From: Rhizohabitans arisaemae
Lineage (GTDB): Bacteria > Actinomycetota > Actinomycetes > Streptosporangiales > Streptosporangiaceae
NCBI RefSeq assembly: GCF_025996515.1
Contig: NZ_BLRH01000060.1
Span: forward strand, 1,488,001-1,552,000
Direction of reading: 5' to 3'
DNA: 64,000 nucleotides
The notes under the pieces are model-generated. The model searched no databases. It was not told where the DNA came from and saw only the letters and a list, made by a program, of their open reading frames with translations. Positions 8,212 through 17,394 of the stretch are shown one piece after another. How positions within the stretch are numbered: position 1 is the stretch's first letter; the number at the start of each line of letters is the position of its first letter. A program made the position numbers and the translations under genes.

Positions 8212-8517
8212 CTCCTGAGATCATCATGGGCATAGCACAAGCGCGTGCCTGCCGTCGTTAGCGTAGCCGCTGGCGGAAGAGCTTTGGGAGCAGGACGGCG
8301 AGCAAGAATCATCCAACCGGAGTGTACGGCGACGGCGCCACGTTTGAGCGATCGGTATCTGGATCGTGTCATGGTACGGAGAAAACCCATCCGATCGGCT
8401 TCGGTAGTTCAAAGAGGCGCCAAATTGTGGATTGACGGGTTCACCCCCGGCGTTTGCGCGCAGGTCTGCGGCCTACTGTGAACCCGGTGGACGGTCGGAG
8501 CCATCGGGGAGGGTCCG
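8212..8517. other. Intergenic region between crgA and the sortase gene
   Basis: A 306-bp stretch separating divergent genes, so it should hold both promoters. A TTGACG at 8432-8437 on the plus strand could be a -35 element, but no good -10 element sits 16-19 bp downstream. I see no operator-like repeat, RNA structure or small gene that I can support. Confidence 0.4.
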
Positions 8518-9144
8518 TTGAGGGTTGTTCTCCGGACGATCGGTGAGGTCAGCGTCACACTGGGAGCGATCCTCCTGCTGTTCTGCGTCTATCTGCTGTG
8601 GGGGACCGGCTCGTACACCGCACGTCAGCAGCAGGTGCTGCAGAGGATCCTCAGCGAGGAACCGCCGGTCGAGGTGGCGGGGAAACCCCGGGCGGGACTG
8701 GGACTGGGCAATGCGCTGGCGCTGCTGCGGATTCCGAGGCTGGGTGGGGACTATCGATACGCCCTCGTGGAGGGGGTGGGGTTCGAGGAGCTGCGCCGGG
8801 GACCCGGGCACTACCCGGGTACGGCGATGCCGGGGGAGATCGGTAACTTTGTTTTGTCAGGGCATCGGACCACGTACAGTGCTCCGTTCAACCGGATAGA
8901 CGAGCTGGTGCGTGGTGATGAGATCATCGTTGAGACACGCAGGCGGACATACACCTACGAGGTGGATCGGGTCGTCGTGGTGGATCCCGCCGATCTCGGC
9001 GTCGTCGCACCGGTGCCGGGGCTGCCGGGCCGGGACCCGTCCACAGCCGTGATCACTTTGATCACCTGTCATCCGGAGTACTCGGCGGCGCAGCGCTTGA
9101 TCGTCTTCGGGCGCCTGGTGAGAGGAGAGGAGCGGCAGGCCTGA
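8518..9144 (+). CDS. srtE: Class E sortase
   Basis: 208 residues. One N-terminal transmembrane segment (VTLGAILLLFCVYLLW) anchors a sortase domain: the catalytic His in FVLSGHRTTYSAPFNRI, the catalytic Cys in AVITLITCHPEYSAAQRLIVFG (Cys about 184) and the Arg seven residues later (QRL). The TLITC box and the tyrosine-containing HPEY that follows are typical of class E enzymes of Gram-positive actinomycetes, which link LAxTG-type proteins to peptidoglycan. The TTG start at 8518 has GGGGAGGG five bases upstream. The stop codon overlaps the start of the next small gene, so the two are translationally coupled. Confidence 0.93.
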   Translation: MRVVLRTIGEVSVTLGAILLLFCVYLLWGTGSYTARQQQVLQRILSEEPPVEVAGKPRAGLGLGNALALLRIPRLGGDYRYALVEGVGFEELRRGPGHYPGTAMPGEIGNFVLSGHRTTYSAPFNRIDELVRGDEIIVETRRRTYTYEVDRVVVVDPADLGVVAPVPGLPGRDPSTAVITLITCHPEYSAAQRLIVFGRLVRGEERQA

Positions 9145-9302
9145 TGTACGGCTGGTTGTGGCGGCGCCTGCCCGGGACTCCGGCGATCAGGACCGCGACC
9201 TGCGTCCTCCTCGCCGCGCTGACGGTGGCGGGGCTGTGGTTCGTCGCCTTCCCCTGGCTGGAGACCTGGATCGCCATCGATCACGTGACGGTGCACGGAT
9301 GA
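9144..9302 (+). CDS. Small single-pass membrane protein coupled to sortase and pabA
   Basis: 52 codons: MYGWLWRRLPG, a transmembrane segment of about 22 residues (TCVLLAALTVAGLWFVAFPWL), then ETWIAIDHVTVHG. The ATG overlaps the sortase stop (TGATG) and the TGA overlaps the ATG of pabA (ATGA), so all three genes should be translated in relay. AGGAGAGGAG lies about 12-20 bases upstream. Short membrane proteins occur at this position beside sortase genes in related bacteria, which supports a real gene. It may help the sortase or anchor something at the membrane; no function is known. Confidence 0.7.
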   Translation: MYGWLWRRLPGTPAIRTATCVLLAALTVAGLWFVAFPWLETWIAIDHVTVHG

Positions 9303-9871
9303 GCCCGCGTGTTCTGGTTGTGGACAACCATGACAGCTTTGTCCACAACATCGTCCAGTATCTGCGGGAGCTCGGCGCCGACTGCGCGGTGCACCCCCGG
9401 GACGAGGTTTCGCCGACGGACGCCGATCACTTCGACGGTGTTCTCCTCAGCCCGGGGCCGGGCCGGCCGGAGGACGCCGGGGTCAGCGTGCCCTTGGTGG
9501 GTTACGCCGTCGCCCGAGGCGTTCCCCTGCTCGGGGTCTGCCTGGGGCATCAGGCCATCGCGGTCGCGTTCGGGGGCACGGTGGCCCGGGCACCCGCCCT
9601 GCTGCACGGGTACACCAGTGAGATCCTCCACGACAACCAGGGGGTTTTCGCCGGCCTCCCCTCGCCGGTGACCATGACGCGGTATCACTCGCTCGCCGTC
9701 ACCGAGGTCCCCGCCGAGCTGATCGTGAGCGCCCGTACGGCCGACGGTGTGGTCATGGGTCTGCGGCATCGAAGCGCGGCGGTGGAAGGGGTGCAGTTCC
9801 ATCCGGAGTCGATCTTGTCGGAATCCGGTCATCTGCTGTTCGGGAACTGGCTTCGGCAGATCACGGCGTGA
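9299..9871 (+). CDS. pabA: Glutamine amidotransferase of aminodeoxychorismate/anthranilate synthase
   Basis: 190 residues of class I glutamine amidotransferase. The triad is complete: nucleophile Cys in PLLGVCLGHQAI, with His and Glu in VQFHPESIL. The opening VLVVDNHDSFVHNIVQYL and the LLSPGPGRPED oxyanion segment match PabA/TrpG. It makes ammonia from glutamine for a chorismate-using partner, either aminodeoxychorismate (folate) or anthranilate (tryptophan) synthase; the partner is not in the window. The mycobacterial gene at this place is called trpG. The start is fixed at ATG 9299 by overlap with the preceding small gene, not at the longer open frame upstream. Confidence 0.93.
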   Translation: MSPRVLVVDNHDSFVHNIVQYLRELGADCAVHPRDEVSPTDADHFDGVLLSPGPGRPEDAGVSVPLVGYAVARGVPLLGVCLGHQAIAVAFGGTVARAPALLHGYTSEILHDNQGVFAGLPSPVTMTRYHSLAVTEVPAELIVSARTADGVVMGLRHRSAAVEGVQFHPESILSESGHLLFGNWLRQITA

Positions 9872-10012
9872 CCGCGGTGCGGGTACGGCCGACGGTCTGG
9901 TCAGGGGCTTGCGGCATCGGCCCTGCCGTCTCCAGGAGCCCCCCGCCGGAAATTCACGGAACGGCTTCGGAAAATGATGTAACACGGCCCGTCGCTGCGA
10001 CGACTAAACGAT

Positions 10013-10051
10013 GAAGGTCTCCGCCGTTGCCCCCGAGCGGCGGAGACCTTC
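10013..10051. terminator. Bidirectional terminator between pabA and pknB
   Basis: Perfect 14-bp stem GAAGGTCTCCGCCG (10013-10026) with CGGCGGAGACCTTC (10038-10051) and an 11-base loop, placed between the convergent 3' ends of pabA (9871) and pknB (10065). No long T-run, as is usual for GC-rich actinomycete terminators. Confidence 0.8.
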
Positions 10052-10064
10052 GCTGTGTTCCGGC

Positions 10065-11894
10065 TCAGAAATCGTCGTTTTCCCCTCCGTCACCCGGGTT
10101 CTCGGTCTGCTCCGGCGCGGTGGGCTCATCGGTGGGCCCAGGGCCGGGCGAGGGAGCCTCGGTGAAGGTAGGCGGTCCGCTGGAGACGGTGACGGTCACC
10201 ACGGCACCGGGGAGCCGCTTCGTGCCGGCTTCGGGGAACTGCCGGAGGACCCGGCCGGCTTCCGTCTGGTCGCTCGGCTCCTCGACGAACTTGGGTTTGA
10301 ATCCGGCGTCCCGGAGGGCCTGCGAGGCCTCTTCCATGGTCAACCCGGAGAGCTCGGGGACGGGGATCGCCGAGCGGGGGACGGAGAGCCGGACGGTGCC
10401 GCCCTTGTCGACCTGCTCACCGGCCTTCGGGTCGGTCTGGAAGACCCGGTTCTGGGGCTTGTTGGAGTCCTTCCGCACCACGGCGTCCTTCAGCCCGAGG
10501 GCCTCGAGCTCTGCCTTGGCTTCTTCCACCGTCTTACCGAGCAGATCGGGTACGGTCACCTTCTCCTTGCCCTTGGAGACATAGAGCTTGACCTTGGTTC
10601 CCTTGGGCACCATCTGGTCGGCCTCGGGGTCGGTCTTGAAGACGGTTCCCTTGTCGTACTCGTCGTTGAACTCCTGGATGACCTCGAAGCCCAGGCCGAT
10701 GCCCTTCAGCTCGCTCTCGGCCGCGCCACGCTCCTGGGAGACCAGGGATGGGACCGAGACGTCGTTCTTCTCCTCCGTGTTCGCGCTCGGGCTCAGGATG
10801 GAGAGCCCGACGTAGATCGAAACGGCGATGACCACCAGCGGGATGAGGATCCACGCCGCTGTTTTGATCAATGTGGCGTTTCCGCCACCGCCACCCCGGC
10901 CGCGCCGGGAACGGTCGGCCCTTCCCCCGACGTCGCCCGTCTGGCCGTAGTCGTAGGCGGGCACCACCGCGGTGCGCTGGGTCTGCGGGCCGGAGTTCGG
11001 CATCGGCGCCTGCACCTGCGTCATCGCCAGCGCCATCGTCTGCGCGTCCACCGGCAGCCCCTGGAGGGCGCGCTGCAGGTCGTTGCGCATCTCCGACGCG
11101 CTCTGGTAGCGCTGTCCCGGATTCTTGGCCATCGCCTTGAGCACGATCGCGTCGGCCCACCGGGGGATCTCCCGGTCCACCTGTGACGGCGGAACGGGGT
11201 CTTCCCGGACGTGCTGATAGGCGATCGCGACCGGGGAGTCACCGGTGAAGGGAGGCTGGCCGGTGAGCAGCTCGTACAGGACACAGCCGGTGGAGTAGAC
11301 GTCGCTTCGGGCATCGACGCGCTCTCCCCGAGCCTGCTCGGGGGACAGGTACTGGGCCGTGCCGATGACCTGGGCCGTCTGGGTCATCGTGGCCGCCGAG
11401 TCGGCGACCGCCCTGGCGATGCCGAAGTCCATGACCTTGACGTCGCCGTTCCTGGTCAACATCACGTTGGCCGGCTTGATGTCGCGGTGGACGATCCCGT
11501 TCTTGTGGCTGTAGTCGAGGGCGCGGAGGATGCCGTCGACGATCTCCACAGCCCGCTCGGGGAGGAGTCGGCGGTCGGCCCGGAGCAGGTCGCGTACCGT
11601 CCGGCCGTCGACGTACTCCATGACGATGTACGGCACCGGGGTGTCGTCCACCATGTCCTCGCCGGTGTCGTAGACGGCGACGACGGCCGGATGGTTCAAG
11701 GACGCCGCCGACTGGGCCTCGCGGCGGAACCGCGCCTGGAACGTGTGATCCCTCGCAAGGTCGGATCGCAGAGTCTTGATCGCCACGATCCGTTCGAGTC
11801 TCAGGTCACGTGCGCGATAGACCTCGGCCATGCCGCCGCGCCCGACGACACCGTCGAGTTCGTATCGACCGCCGAGAACCCGGGGCTGAGTCAT
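10065..11894 (-). CDS. pknB: PASTA-domain serine/threonine protein kinase PknB
   Basis: 609 residues. An N-terminal Hanks-type kinase domain (about 10-275) has the glycine loop VVGRGGMAEVY, catalytic loop HRDIKPANVML, DFG in VMDFGIAR and the activation loop with TMTQTAQVIGT. A Gly/Arg-rich linker leads to one transmembrane segment (AAWILIPLVVIAVSIYVGLSIL) and three extracytoplasmic PASTA repeats (VPSLVSQERG, VPDLLGKTVEE, VPELSGLTMEE), ending in a Pro/Glu/Thr-rich tail. PASTA repeats bind muropeptides, and the kinase controls cell-wall growth and division. The start was chosen at MTQPRVLGG. Last gene of the fhaA-to-pknB operon; a strong hairpin follows. Confidence 0.97.
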   Translation of the reverse strand: MTQPRVLGGRYELDGVVGRGGMAEVYRARDLRLERIVAIKTLRSDLARDHTFQARFRREAQSAASLNHPAVVAVYDTGEDMVDDTPVPYIVMEYVDGRTVRDLLRADRRLLPERAVEIVDGILRALDYSHKNGIVHRDIKPANVMLTRNGDVKVMDFGIARAVADSAATMTQTAQVIGTAQYLSPEQARGERVDARSDVYSTGCVLYELLTGQPPFTGDSPVAIAYQHVREDPVPPSQVDREIPRWADAIVLKAMAKNPGQRYQSASEMRNDLQRALQGLPVDAQTMALAMTQVQAPMPNSGPQTQRTAVVPAYDYGQTGDVGGRADRSRRGRGGGGGNATLIKTAAWILIPLVVIAVSIYVGLSILSPSANTEEKNDVSVPSLVSQERGAAESELKGIGLGFEVIQEFNDEYDKGTVFKTDPEADQMVPKGTKVKLYVSKGKEKVTVPDLLGKTVEEAKAELEALGLKDAVVRKDSNKPQNRVFQTDPKAGEQVDKGGTVRLSVPRSAIPVPELSGLTMEEASQALRDAGFKPKFVEEPSDQTEAGRVLRQFPEAGTKRLPGAVVTVTVSSGPPTFTEAPSPGPGPTDEPTAPEQTENPGDGGENDDF

Positions 11895-11955
11895 GTCCTG
11901 CACTGTCCCTTGCCATTCATCTTCTGGGGCTCGCCCCACGTCACCGCTGTGTCCA

Positions 11956-13293
11956 TCATCGCGCCCGTCCCACTTCTCCGCCGCCCGACTGCTGGGTGGT
12001 CGTCGAGGTCGGGGTGAGAGTGATCGAAGGAATGGGGGCCGCGGTCGGTGTCGGGGTCGGCTGCTGGGTGGGCGTGGGTTCCGGCGTGGTGCTGGGGCTC
12101 GTCGAAGGCTTCCCGGTCACGCTCGGGGTGGCCGAGGGCGACGGTGACGCCGTCCTGATCGATCGCGCGGGCACCATCGGCAGCGACGTCACCGTCACGT
12201 ACGCGGTCTCGGCCGTCACCGGGGTGGGGGTGCGCGGGGTCCACGCGTCTTGCGTGGCGGGTTCCGAGGCAGGTCTGTCTTGGAGCGCGGTAAGCATAAT
12301 CACTCCAAGGATGAAAACCGTCAGGCCAAGGGTGGTAACGAGCACCAGCGAACGTCGCCGCCTCGCCGGGCCGTCTTTGGCACGTGGAGCGACGCGAGCT
12401 GCGGCATCGGAGGTTGTCGGATCCGATACCACATTGAGGGTACTCAAACTCGCCGACGCCAGCGAGTTTCGCAGCACATAGGCTCGGTCGGCGAGCTCCT
12501 GGGCGCTGGAGGGCCGGTCTCCGGGGTCCTTGGCCAGGGTCGCCATGATCAGGTCGCAGACCGATCCGGGGATCTCCCGCGGGAGCGGGGCGGGAGGGTC
12601 GTTCAGGTGCTGGAGCGCGATGGCCACCTGGTTCTCCCCCAGGAACGGGGGACGGCCGCCGAGGCACTCGTAGGCGACGACACCCAGCGAGTAGATGTCG
12701 GTGAGCGCGGTGAGGTGCCGCCCGGACGCCTGCTCGGGGCTGACGTACTGAGCCGTGCCCAGCACGATCCCGCTCTTGGTCAACGGCGCGGCCTGGACCG
12801 CCCGGGCGATCCCGAAATCGGTGACCTTGATGACGCCGGTGCTGGTGACCATGAGGTTGCCGGGCTTGATGTCCCGGTGGATGACGCCCGACCGGTGGGC
12901 CGTGTGCAAGGCCCGCGCGGTCTGGACGACGATGTCGAGGGTGACCTCGGGGCTCAGCGGGGCGTTTCGCGCCAGAATCGCGGAGAGCGGCTCCCCGACG
13001 ACCAGCTCCATGACGAGGTACGCCGTGTCGTCCTGCTCGCCGTAGTCGTAGACCTGGGCGATCCCCGGGTCGGCGAGGCCCGCGGTGATCCGTGCCTCAC
13101 TGCGGAAGCGCTCCCGGAACCCCTCGTCCCCGAGGTACTGCCGGCCCAGCAGCTTGATGGCGACGAAACGTCCCAGCAGCTCGTCACCGGCCCGCCAGAC
13201 CTCCCCCATACCGCCCGCGGCGATCCGCTCCAGCAGACGGTAGCGTCCGCCGAGGAGAGGTCTGCCCTCGTGACCGGTATCCCGGGTGGTCAC
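11956..13293 (-). CDS. pknA: Serine/threonine protein kinase PknA-like
   Basis: 445 residues. Hanks-type kinase domain at about 15-280 with RIAAGGMGEVWRA, HRDIKPGNLMV, DFGIARAV and TALTDIYSLGVVAYE. One transmembrane segment (SLVLVTTLGLTVFILGVIML) at about 325-345 is followed by a short Thr/Pro-rich extracytoplasmic tail with no PASTA repeat, which separates it from the neighbouring PknB. In mycobacteria PknA and PknB phosphorylate division and wall-synthesis proteins and are reset by PstP. The start overlaps the pbpA stop by four bases, and 61 bp separate it from pknB, so a single operon is likely. Confidence 0.95.
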   Translation of the reverse strand: MTTRDTGHEGRPLLGGRYRLLERIAAGGMGEVWRAGDELLGRFVAIKLLGRQYLGDEGFRERFRSEARITAGLADPGIAQVYDYGEQDDTAYLVMELVVGEPLSAILARNAPLSPEVTLDIVVQTARALHTAHRSGVIHRDIKPGNLMVTSTGVIKVTDFGIARAVQAAPLTKSGIVLGTAQYVSPEQASGRHLTALTDIYSLGVVAYECLGGRPPFLGENQVAIALQHLNDPPAPLPREIPGSVCDLIMATLAKDPGDRPSSAQELADRAYVLRNSLASASLSTLNVVSDPTTSDAAARVAPRAKDGPARRRRSLVLVTTLGLTVFILGVIMLTALQDRPASEPATQDAWTPRTPTPVTAETAYVTVTSLPMVPARSIRTASPSPSATPSVTGKPSTSPSTTPEPTPTQQPTPTPTAAPIPSITLTPTSTTTQQSGGGEVGRAR

Positions 13294-14744
13294 TGCCGGA
13301 GCACCGCCCTCATCACATCCCGGGCGATCGGCGCGGCGGTCCCGCCGCCGGAGGCGTTGCCGCCCGCGCTGCCGGACTCGATGAACACGGCGACGGCGAC
13401 CTCGGGGTTGTCGTAGGGCGCGAACGAGATGAACCAGGCGTGCGGATCCCGGCCCTCGGCGGTCTCCGCGGTCCCCGTCTTGCCGCCGACCCGGATGCCT
13501 TCGATCTGCGCCCGGGTGGCGGTGCCCCGGTCGACGACGCTGACCATCATGTCCTTGAGCTTGCGGGCCACGTCCTCGGAGACGGCCTCGCCCAGCGGCT
13601 GCGGATTCTCGGTGATGATCTTACTGTTGTCCGGGCCGGTGACCTGCTTGACGAGGTAGGGAGCCATGACCGTGCCGTCGTTGGCGATACCGGCGGCGAT
13701 CATGGCCATCTGCAGCGGGCTCATCCGGTTGCTGCGCTGTCCGATCGAGGCCTGGGCAAGCGCGGCCAAGTCCTCTTCCTTGCCGAAGTCGCTGACCCCG
13801 CCGACCCGCATCGGGATGTTGAGTTCCTCGCCGACCCCGAACTTCTTGGCCTGTTCGTTCATGGCCTCGTAGCCCAGATCCATGCCGATTTGGCCGAAGG
13901 GGGTGTTGCAGGACCGCTCAAGGGCGAAGACCAGGGTCACCCGACCGGCGCCGCAGGCCGCCCCGCCGTAGTTGGGCAGTCCCACGTTGGTGTTGGGCAG
14001 GTTAAGGACCTGGGGGGCGGGGACCATCGTCTCCGGGCCGCGGGAGTCGTCATCCGAGAGGAAGGCGGCCGCGGTGACCACCTTGTAGGTCGAGCCGGGG
14101 GCGTAGGTGTCGTTGATCGCGCGGTTGACCAGGGGCTTGTTCTTGTTGGCGTCCAGCTTGTTGTAATTCTCGACGACCTTGGCCCGATCCGGGATGGAGA
14201 GCAGGTTGGGGTCGTAGCTGGGGACGGAGACCAAGGCCAGGATCGCGCCGGTCTTGGGGTTGATCGCCACCACGGCTCCGCGCTTACCGTCCCGGCGCAG
14301 CGCGTTGTACGCGGCCTCCTGCGCGGCGGGGTTGATGGTCAGCTCGACGTTGGCGCCCTTCAGCGGCTTGTTCGTGATCAGGTCGATGAACCGGCGGACC
14401 GCGAGCTTGGAGTCGGTGCCGTCCAGGAGGGAGCCGGTCGCCGCCTCGATCTCCGTGGCGTTCTCCGGCGCGAAGAAGCCGGTGACGTGGGCGTACACCT
14501 CACCTTTGGGGTACTCCCGGACGAAGCGCAGGTCGCTCTTGGTGTCCTTGGACCGGGCCAGCACAACGTCGCCCGCGGTGATCCAGCCCCGGTCGTTCTC
14601 GTACCGGGCGAAGAAGGCCCGCCGGTTGCGCGGGTCCTCGCGGAGTTCCTCCGCTTTGATCACCTGAACATAGTTCACGTTGATGAGCAGCAGGGCGAAG
14701 AGGACCATCACCCCGATCGCCACACGTTTGAGGGTGCCGTTCAT
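13290..14744 (-). CDS. pbpA: Penicillin-binding protein PbpA (class B transpeptidase)
   Basis: 484 residues. N-terminal membrane anchor (VAIGVMVLFALLLINVNYVQVI), a non-penicillin-binding domain with the RDRG-like ENDRGWI region, then the transpeptidase domain: SxxK as STYK in YAPGSTYKVVTAA, SxN as SCN in ALERSCNTPFGQ, and KTGT in VGGKTGTAETAEG. It crosslinks peptidoglycan on the outer face of the membrane during division or elongation, working with the SEDS protein encoded just upstream. Four-base overlaps with both neighbours (13290-13293 and 14741-14744) show translational coupling. Only the transpeptidase activity is expected. Confidence 0.96.
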   Translation of the reverse strand: MNGTLKRVAIGVMVLFALLLINVNYVQVIKAEELREDPRNRRAFFARYENDRGWITAGDVVLARSKDTKSDLRFVREYPKGEVYAHVTGFFAPENATEIEAATGSLLDGTDSKLAVRRFIDLITNKPLKGANVELTINPAAQEAAYNALRRDGKRGAVVAINPKTGAILALVSVPSYDPNLLSIPDRAKVVENYNKLDANKNKPLVNRAINDTYAPGSTYKVVTAAAFLSDDDSRGPETMVPAPQVLNLPNTNVGLPNYGGAACGAGRVTLVFALERSCNTPFGQIGMDLGYEAMNEQAKKFGVGEELNIPMRVGGVSDFGKEEDLAALAQASIGQRSNRMSPLQMAMIAAGIANDGTVMAPYLVKQVTGPDNSKIITENPQPLGEAVSEDVARKLKDMMVSVVDRGTATRAQIEGIRVGGKTGTAETAEGRDPHAWFISFAPYDNPEVAVAVFIESGSAGGNASGGGTAAPIARDVMRAVLRQ

Positions 14745-16120
14745 CGCTGGAACACCTGGGTCAGTCCTTCGTTCTGGATCGCCTGCGGCGGCGGCTTACG
14801 GGCTGCGTCGGACATGCGGACGAGAAGCGCGATGAGCATCCAGTTCGAGAGCAGGGCCGAGCCGCCCGCCGACATGAACGGGGTTACCAGCCCGGTGAGC
14901 GGAATGAGGTTGGTGACCCCGCCGACGATGATGAAGACCTGCCAGGCGAGCAGGAACGCGAGCCCGCTCGAGAGAAGCTTGGTGAAGGGGTCTCGCGCGA
15001 CGATGGCGATCCGGAACCCCCGCTGGACGATCAGTCCGTAGATCATCAGAATCGCCATCAGGCCGGTCAGGCCCAGTTCCTCGCCCACGGCGGGGATGAT
15101 GAAGTCGGAGAAGGACAGCGGGATCAGGCTGGGTGAGCCGCTTCCCAGGCCGGTGCCCAGGATCCCGCCGGAACCCATGGCGAACAGGCCGCCCAGCAAC
15201 TGTGCGCTGCCACCGAACTCCCGGTTGTAGTACTCGTCCTTCTCCGGGTTGAGCCAGACGTCGAAGCGGTCGCCGACGTGGTCGAAAATCTGCCCGGCGA
15301 CGAACGCGCCACCGACGAAGAGCAGGATTCCGATCAGCACCCAGGAGGTTCGCTGGGTGGCGATGTACAGCATGACGACGAAGGTGCCGAAGAGCAGAAG
15401 CGAGGTGCCCAGGTCGCGTTCGAACACCAGGACGCCCAGGCTCACCACCCACGTGATCAGCACCGGGCCGAGGTCCCGCGCTCGGGGAAGGTCGATGAAG
15501 AGCAGCCGCCGTCCGGCCAGCGCGAGCACGTCCCGCTTGGCGACCAGGTATCCGGCGAAGAAGACCACCAGGGCGAGCTTGGCGAACTCACCGGGCTGAA
15601 GGGAGAAGCCGCCGAGGCTCACCCAGATCCTCGCCCCGTTGATGTTCTGCCCGAGGAGCGGCACCAGGGGGAGCATCAGGAGCACCAGACCGGCCGCGGC
15701 CGCCGTATAGGTGAATCTCTGCAGCAACCGGTGGTCTCGCAGCACCACGAGGGTGAGGGTGAAGAACACGATGCCCAGGCCGGTCCAGATGAGCTGGTTG
15801 AGGGCGGACGCCCGTTCCTCTCCGCCCAGCTCGATGCGGTAAATCATCACCAGGCCGATCCCGTTGAGCACCGTCACCAGCGGGAGCAGGAGCGGATCGG
15901 CCCACGGGGCGAACTTGGCCAGAACCAGGTAGGCCACGAGCATCAGCCCGCCGAGGCCGAGGCCGTACCCGAGCATGCCGGCGGGGAGCTGGCCGTCCTT
16001 GGCCAGGCCCACACTGGCATAGGCGGCCATGACGATCAGCACCGCGAACGTGAGCATCGCGAGCTGCGCCCCCCTGCGCTTGGCGGTCATGGGGACGGGC
16101 TCGGCTGTCACAGAACTCAC
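14741..16120 (-). CDS. rodA: SEDS peptidoglycan glycosyltransferase (RodA/FtsW)
   Basis: 459 residues with about ten transmembrane segments. Family hallmarks are present: NGARIWVSLGGFSLQPGEFAKLALV in the central part and SDFIIPAVGEELGLTG near the large periplasmic loop, whose Glu/Asp region serves polymerisation, plus FMSAGGSALLSNW at the end. SEDS proteins polymerise lipid II into glycan strands with a cognate class B PBP, here the pbpA product encoded in overlap. Mycobacterial nomenclature calls the gene in this operon rodA. The start overlaps the pstP stop by four bases. Confidence 0.95.
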   Translation of the reverse strand: MSSVTAEPVPMTAKRRGAQLAMLTFAVLIVMAAYASVGLAKDGQLPAGMLGYGLGLGGLMLVAYLVLAKFAPWADPLLLPLVTVLNGIGLVMIYRIELGGEERASALNQLIWTGLGIVFFTLTLVVLRDHRLLQRFTYTAAAAGLVLLMLPLVPLLGQNINGARIWVSLGGFSLQPGEFAKLALVVFFAGYLVAKRDVLALAGRRLLFIDLPRARDLGPVLITWVVSLGVLVFERDLGTSLLLFGTFVVMLYIATQRTSWVLIGILLFVGGAFVAGQIFDHVGDRFDVWLNPEKDEYYNREFGGSAQLLGGLFAMGSGGILGTGLGSGSPSLIPLSFSDFIIPAVGEELGLTGLMAILMIYGLIVQRGFRIAIVARDPFTKLLSSGLAFLLAWQVFIIVGGVTNLIPLTGLVTPFMSAGGSALLSNWMLIALLVRMSDAARKPPPQAIQNEGLTQVFQR

Positions 16121-17394
16121 GTAGGTGTTGATTTCGAGGTCGGGGACGTGGACGTCGCGGGGGTGGGGGCCACCTTGGCGTTCCCCAGCTCAGCGATTTT
16201 CTCCGGCGCCTGTTCGCGCCGGTCGAACTGGATCCGGCCGTTCTTGACCATCTCCTGCTGGGCCGGCGCGAGGGCCGCCAGCAGCAGCGGTTCGGACAGG
16301 TCCTCCCGGCTGTAGAGGTCGATACCGAGCACGTTACCGTTGATCCCGGTGCACAGCGCGACTTCGACCCCATCGGCGTCGGGGCAGAGGAAGTACTGGT
16401 CCTTGCCGTACTGCCATGCGACGAAGGCCGCGGCGCCGACGCCGGTCACCAGCAGAGCCAGAAAAGTCACCAGAATCGGCCATAAGCGCCGGCGGCGCGG
16501 TGGAGGGAGTCGGCCCTCGGGCGCCGCCGGAGGATCCTCTGGCTCGATTTCGTGGTTCTCTACTGTGTGAGCGGTCTGCCCGGGGAACGTGTCGGTGACC
16601 TTGGCCCGATTCCGGGAGTTGCCGGCCGCGCCGACGACCTTCACGTCGCCGAGGGGCACGGACTCCGCGGTGTCGGCCTCGATGACGTCGGCGACGACAC
16701 AGGTGATGTTGTCGGGGCCGCCGCCTCGGTTCGCCAGATCGATGAGCTGCCGTACGACGGCTTCCAGGTCCGGGGTCGTGGTCAGCACGTGGTGGAGCGT
16801 CTCGGCGCTGACGACGCCGGAGAGTCCGTCCGAGCAGAGCAGGTACCGGTCGGCGAGCTGGGCTTCGCGGAGCGACAGGTCCGGGTCGACCTCTCCGCTA
16901 CCGTCGAGTGCGCGCAGCAGAATCGACCGCTGTGGATGGGTCGCCGCCTCTTCCGCGGTGATCCGGCCGTCGTCCACCAGGGATTGCACGAGTGTGTGAT
17001 CGTGCGTGATCTGGTAGAGCTCGCCGTTGCGCAAGAGGTAGGCCCGGGAGTCGCCGACGTGGACGAGGGCGACGCGGGTACCCGACCACAGCATGGCGGT
17101 GAGCGTCGTACCCATGCCCTTGAGGCTCGGATCGCGGCCGACCATCTCGTGGAGACGGCGGTTGGCGTCGCGCACCGAGGATTCGATGGCGGTGAGCAGA
17201 TCGGGCGCGGGCGAATCCTCGTCCAGGGCGGCGATGGCCGCGATGGCGACGGAGCTGGCCACCTCACCGTGAGCGTGGCCTCCCATGCCGTCTGCGACGG
17301 CGAGCAGGCGCGAGCTGGCGTACGCCGAGTCCTCGTTTCCTTCGCGGAGGAGGCCGACGTCTGAGCGTGCCGCGTAGCGGAGTGCGATTGTCAT
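16117..17394 (-). CDS. pstP: Membrane PP2C-type protein phosphatase PstP
   Basis: 425 residues. The N-terminal 235 residues form a PPM/PP2C phosphatase: AARSDVGLLREGNEDS, DGMGGHAHGEVAS (metal-binding Asp and Gly), VHVGDSRAYLLRNG, LCSDGLSGVV and GGPDNITCVV, which supply the acidic metal ligands. A juxtamembrane linker, one transmembrane segment (LWPILVTFLALLVTGVGAAAFVAW) and a roughly 100-residue extracytoplasmic tail rich in Thr/Ser/Pro follow. It dephosphorylates PknA, PknB and their substrates. Four-base overlaps with rodA and fhaB place it in the same operon. Confidence 0.96.
   Translation of the reverse strand: MTIALRYAARSDVGLLREGNEDSAYASSRLLAVADGMGGHAHGEVASSVAIAAIAALDEDSPAPDLLTAIESSVRDANRRLHEMVGRDPSLKGMGTTLTAMLWSGTRVALVHVGDSRAYLLRNGELYQITHDHTLVQSLVDDGRITAEEAATHPQRSILLRALDGSGEVDPDLSLREAQLADRYLLCSDGLSGVVSAETLHHVLTTTPDLEAVVRQLIDLANRGGGPDNITCVVADVIEADTAESVPLGDVKVVGAAGNSRNRAKVTDTFPGQTAHTVENHEIEPEDPPAAPEGRLPPPRRRRLWPILVTFLALLVTGVGAAAFVAWQYGKDQYFLCPDADGVEVALCTGINGNVLGIDLYSREDLSEPLLLAALAPAQQEMVKNGRIQFDRREQAPEKIAELGNAKVAPTPATSTSPTSKSTPT

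Noticed and set aside
13440-15041. 533-codon plus-strand frame
   Set aside because: Antisense of pbpA and rodA, which have full motif sets; no start signal or domain in the plus frame.
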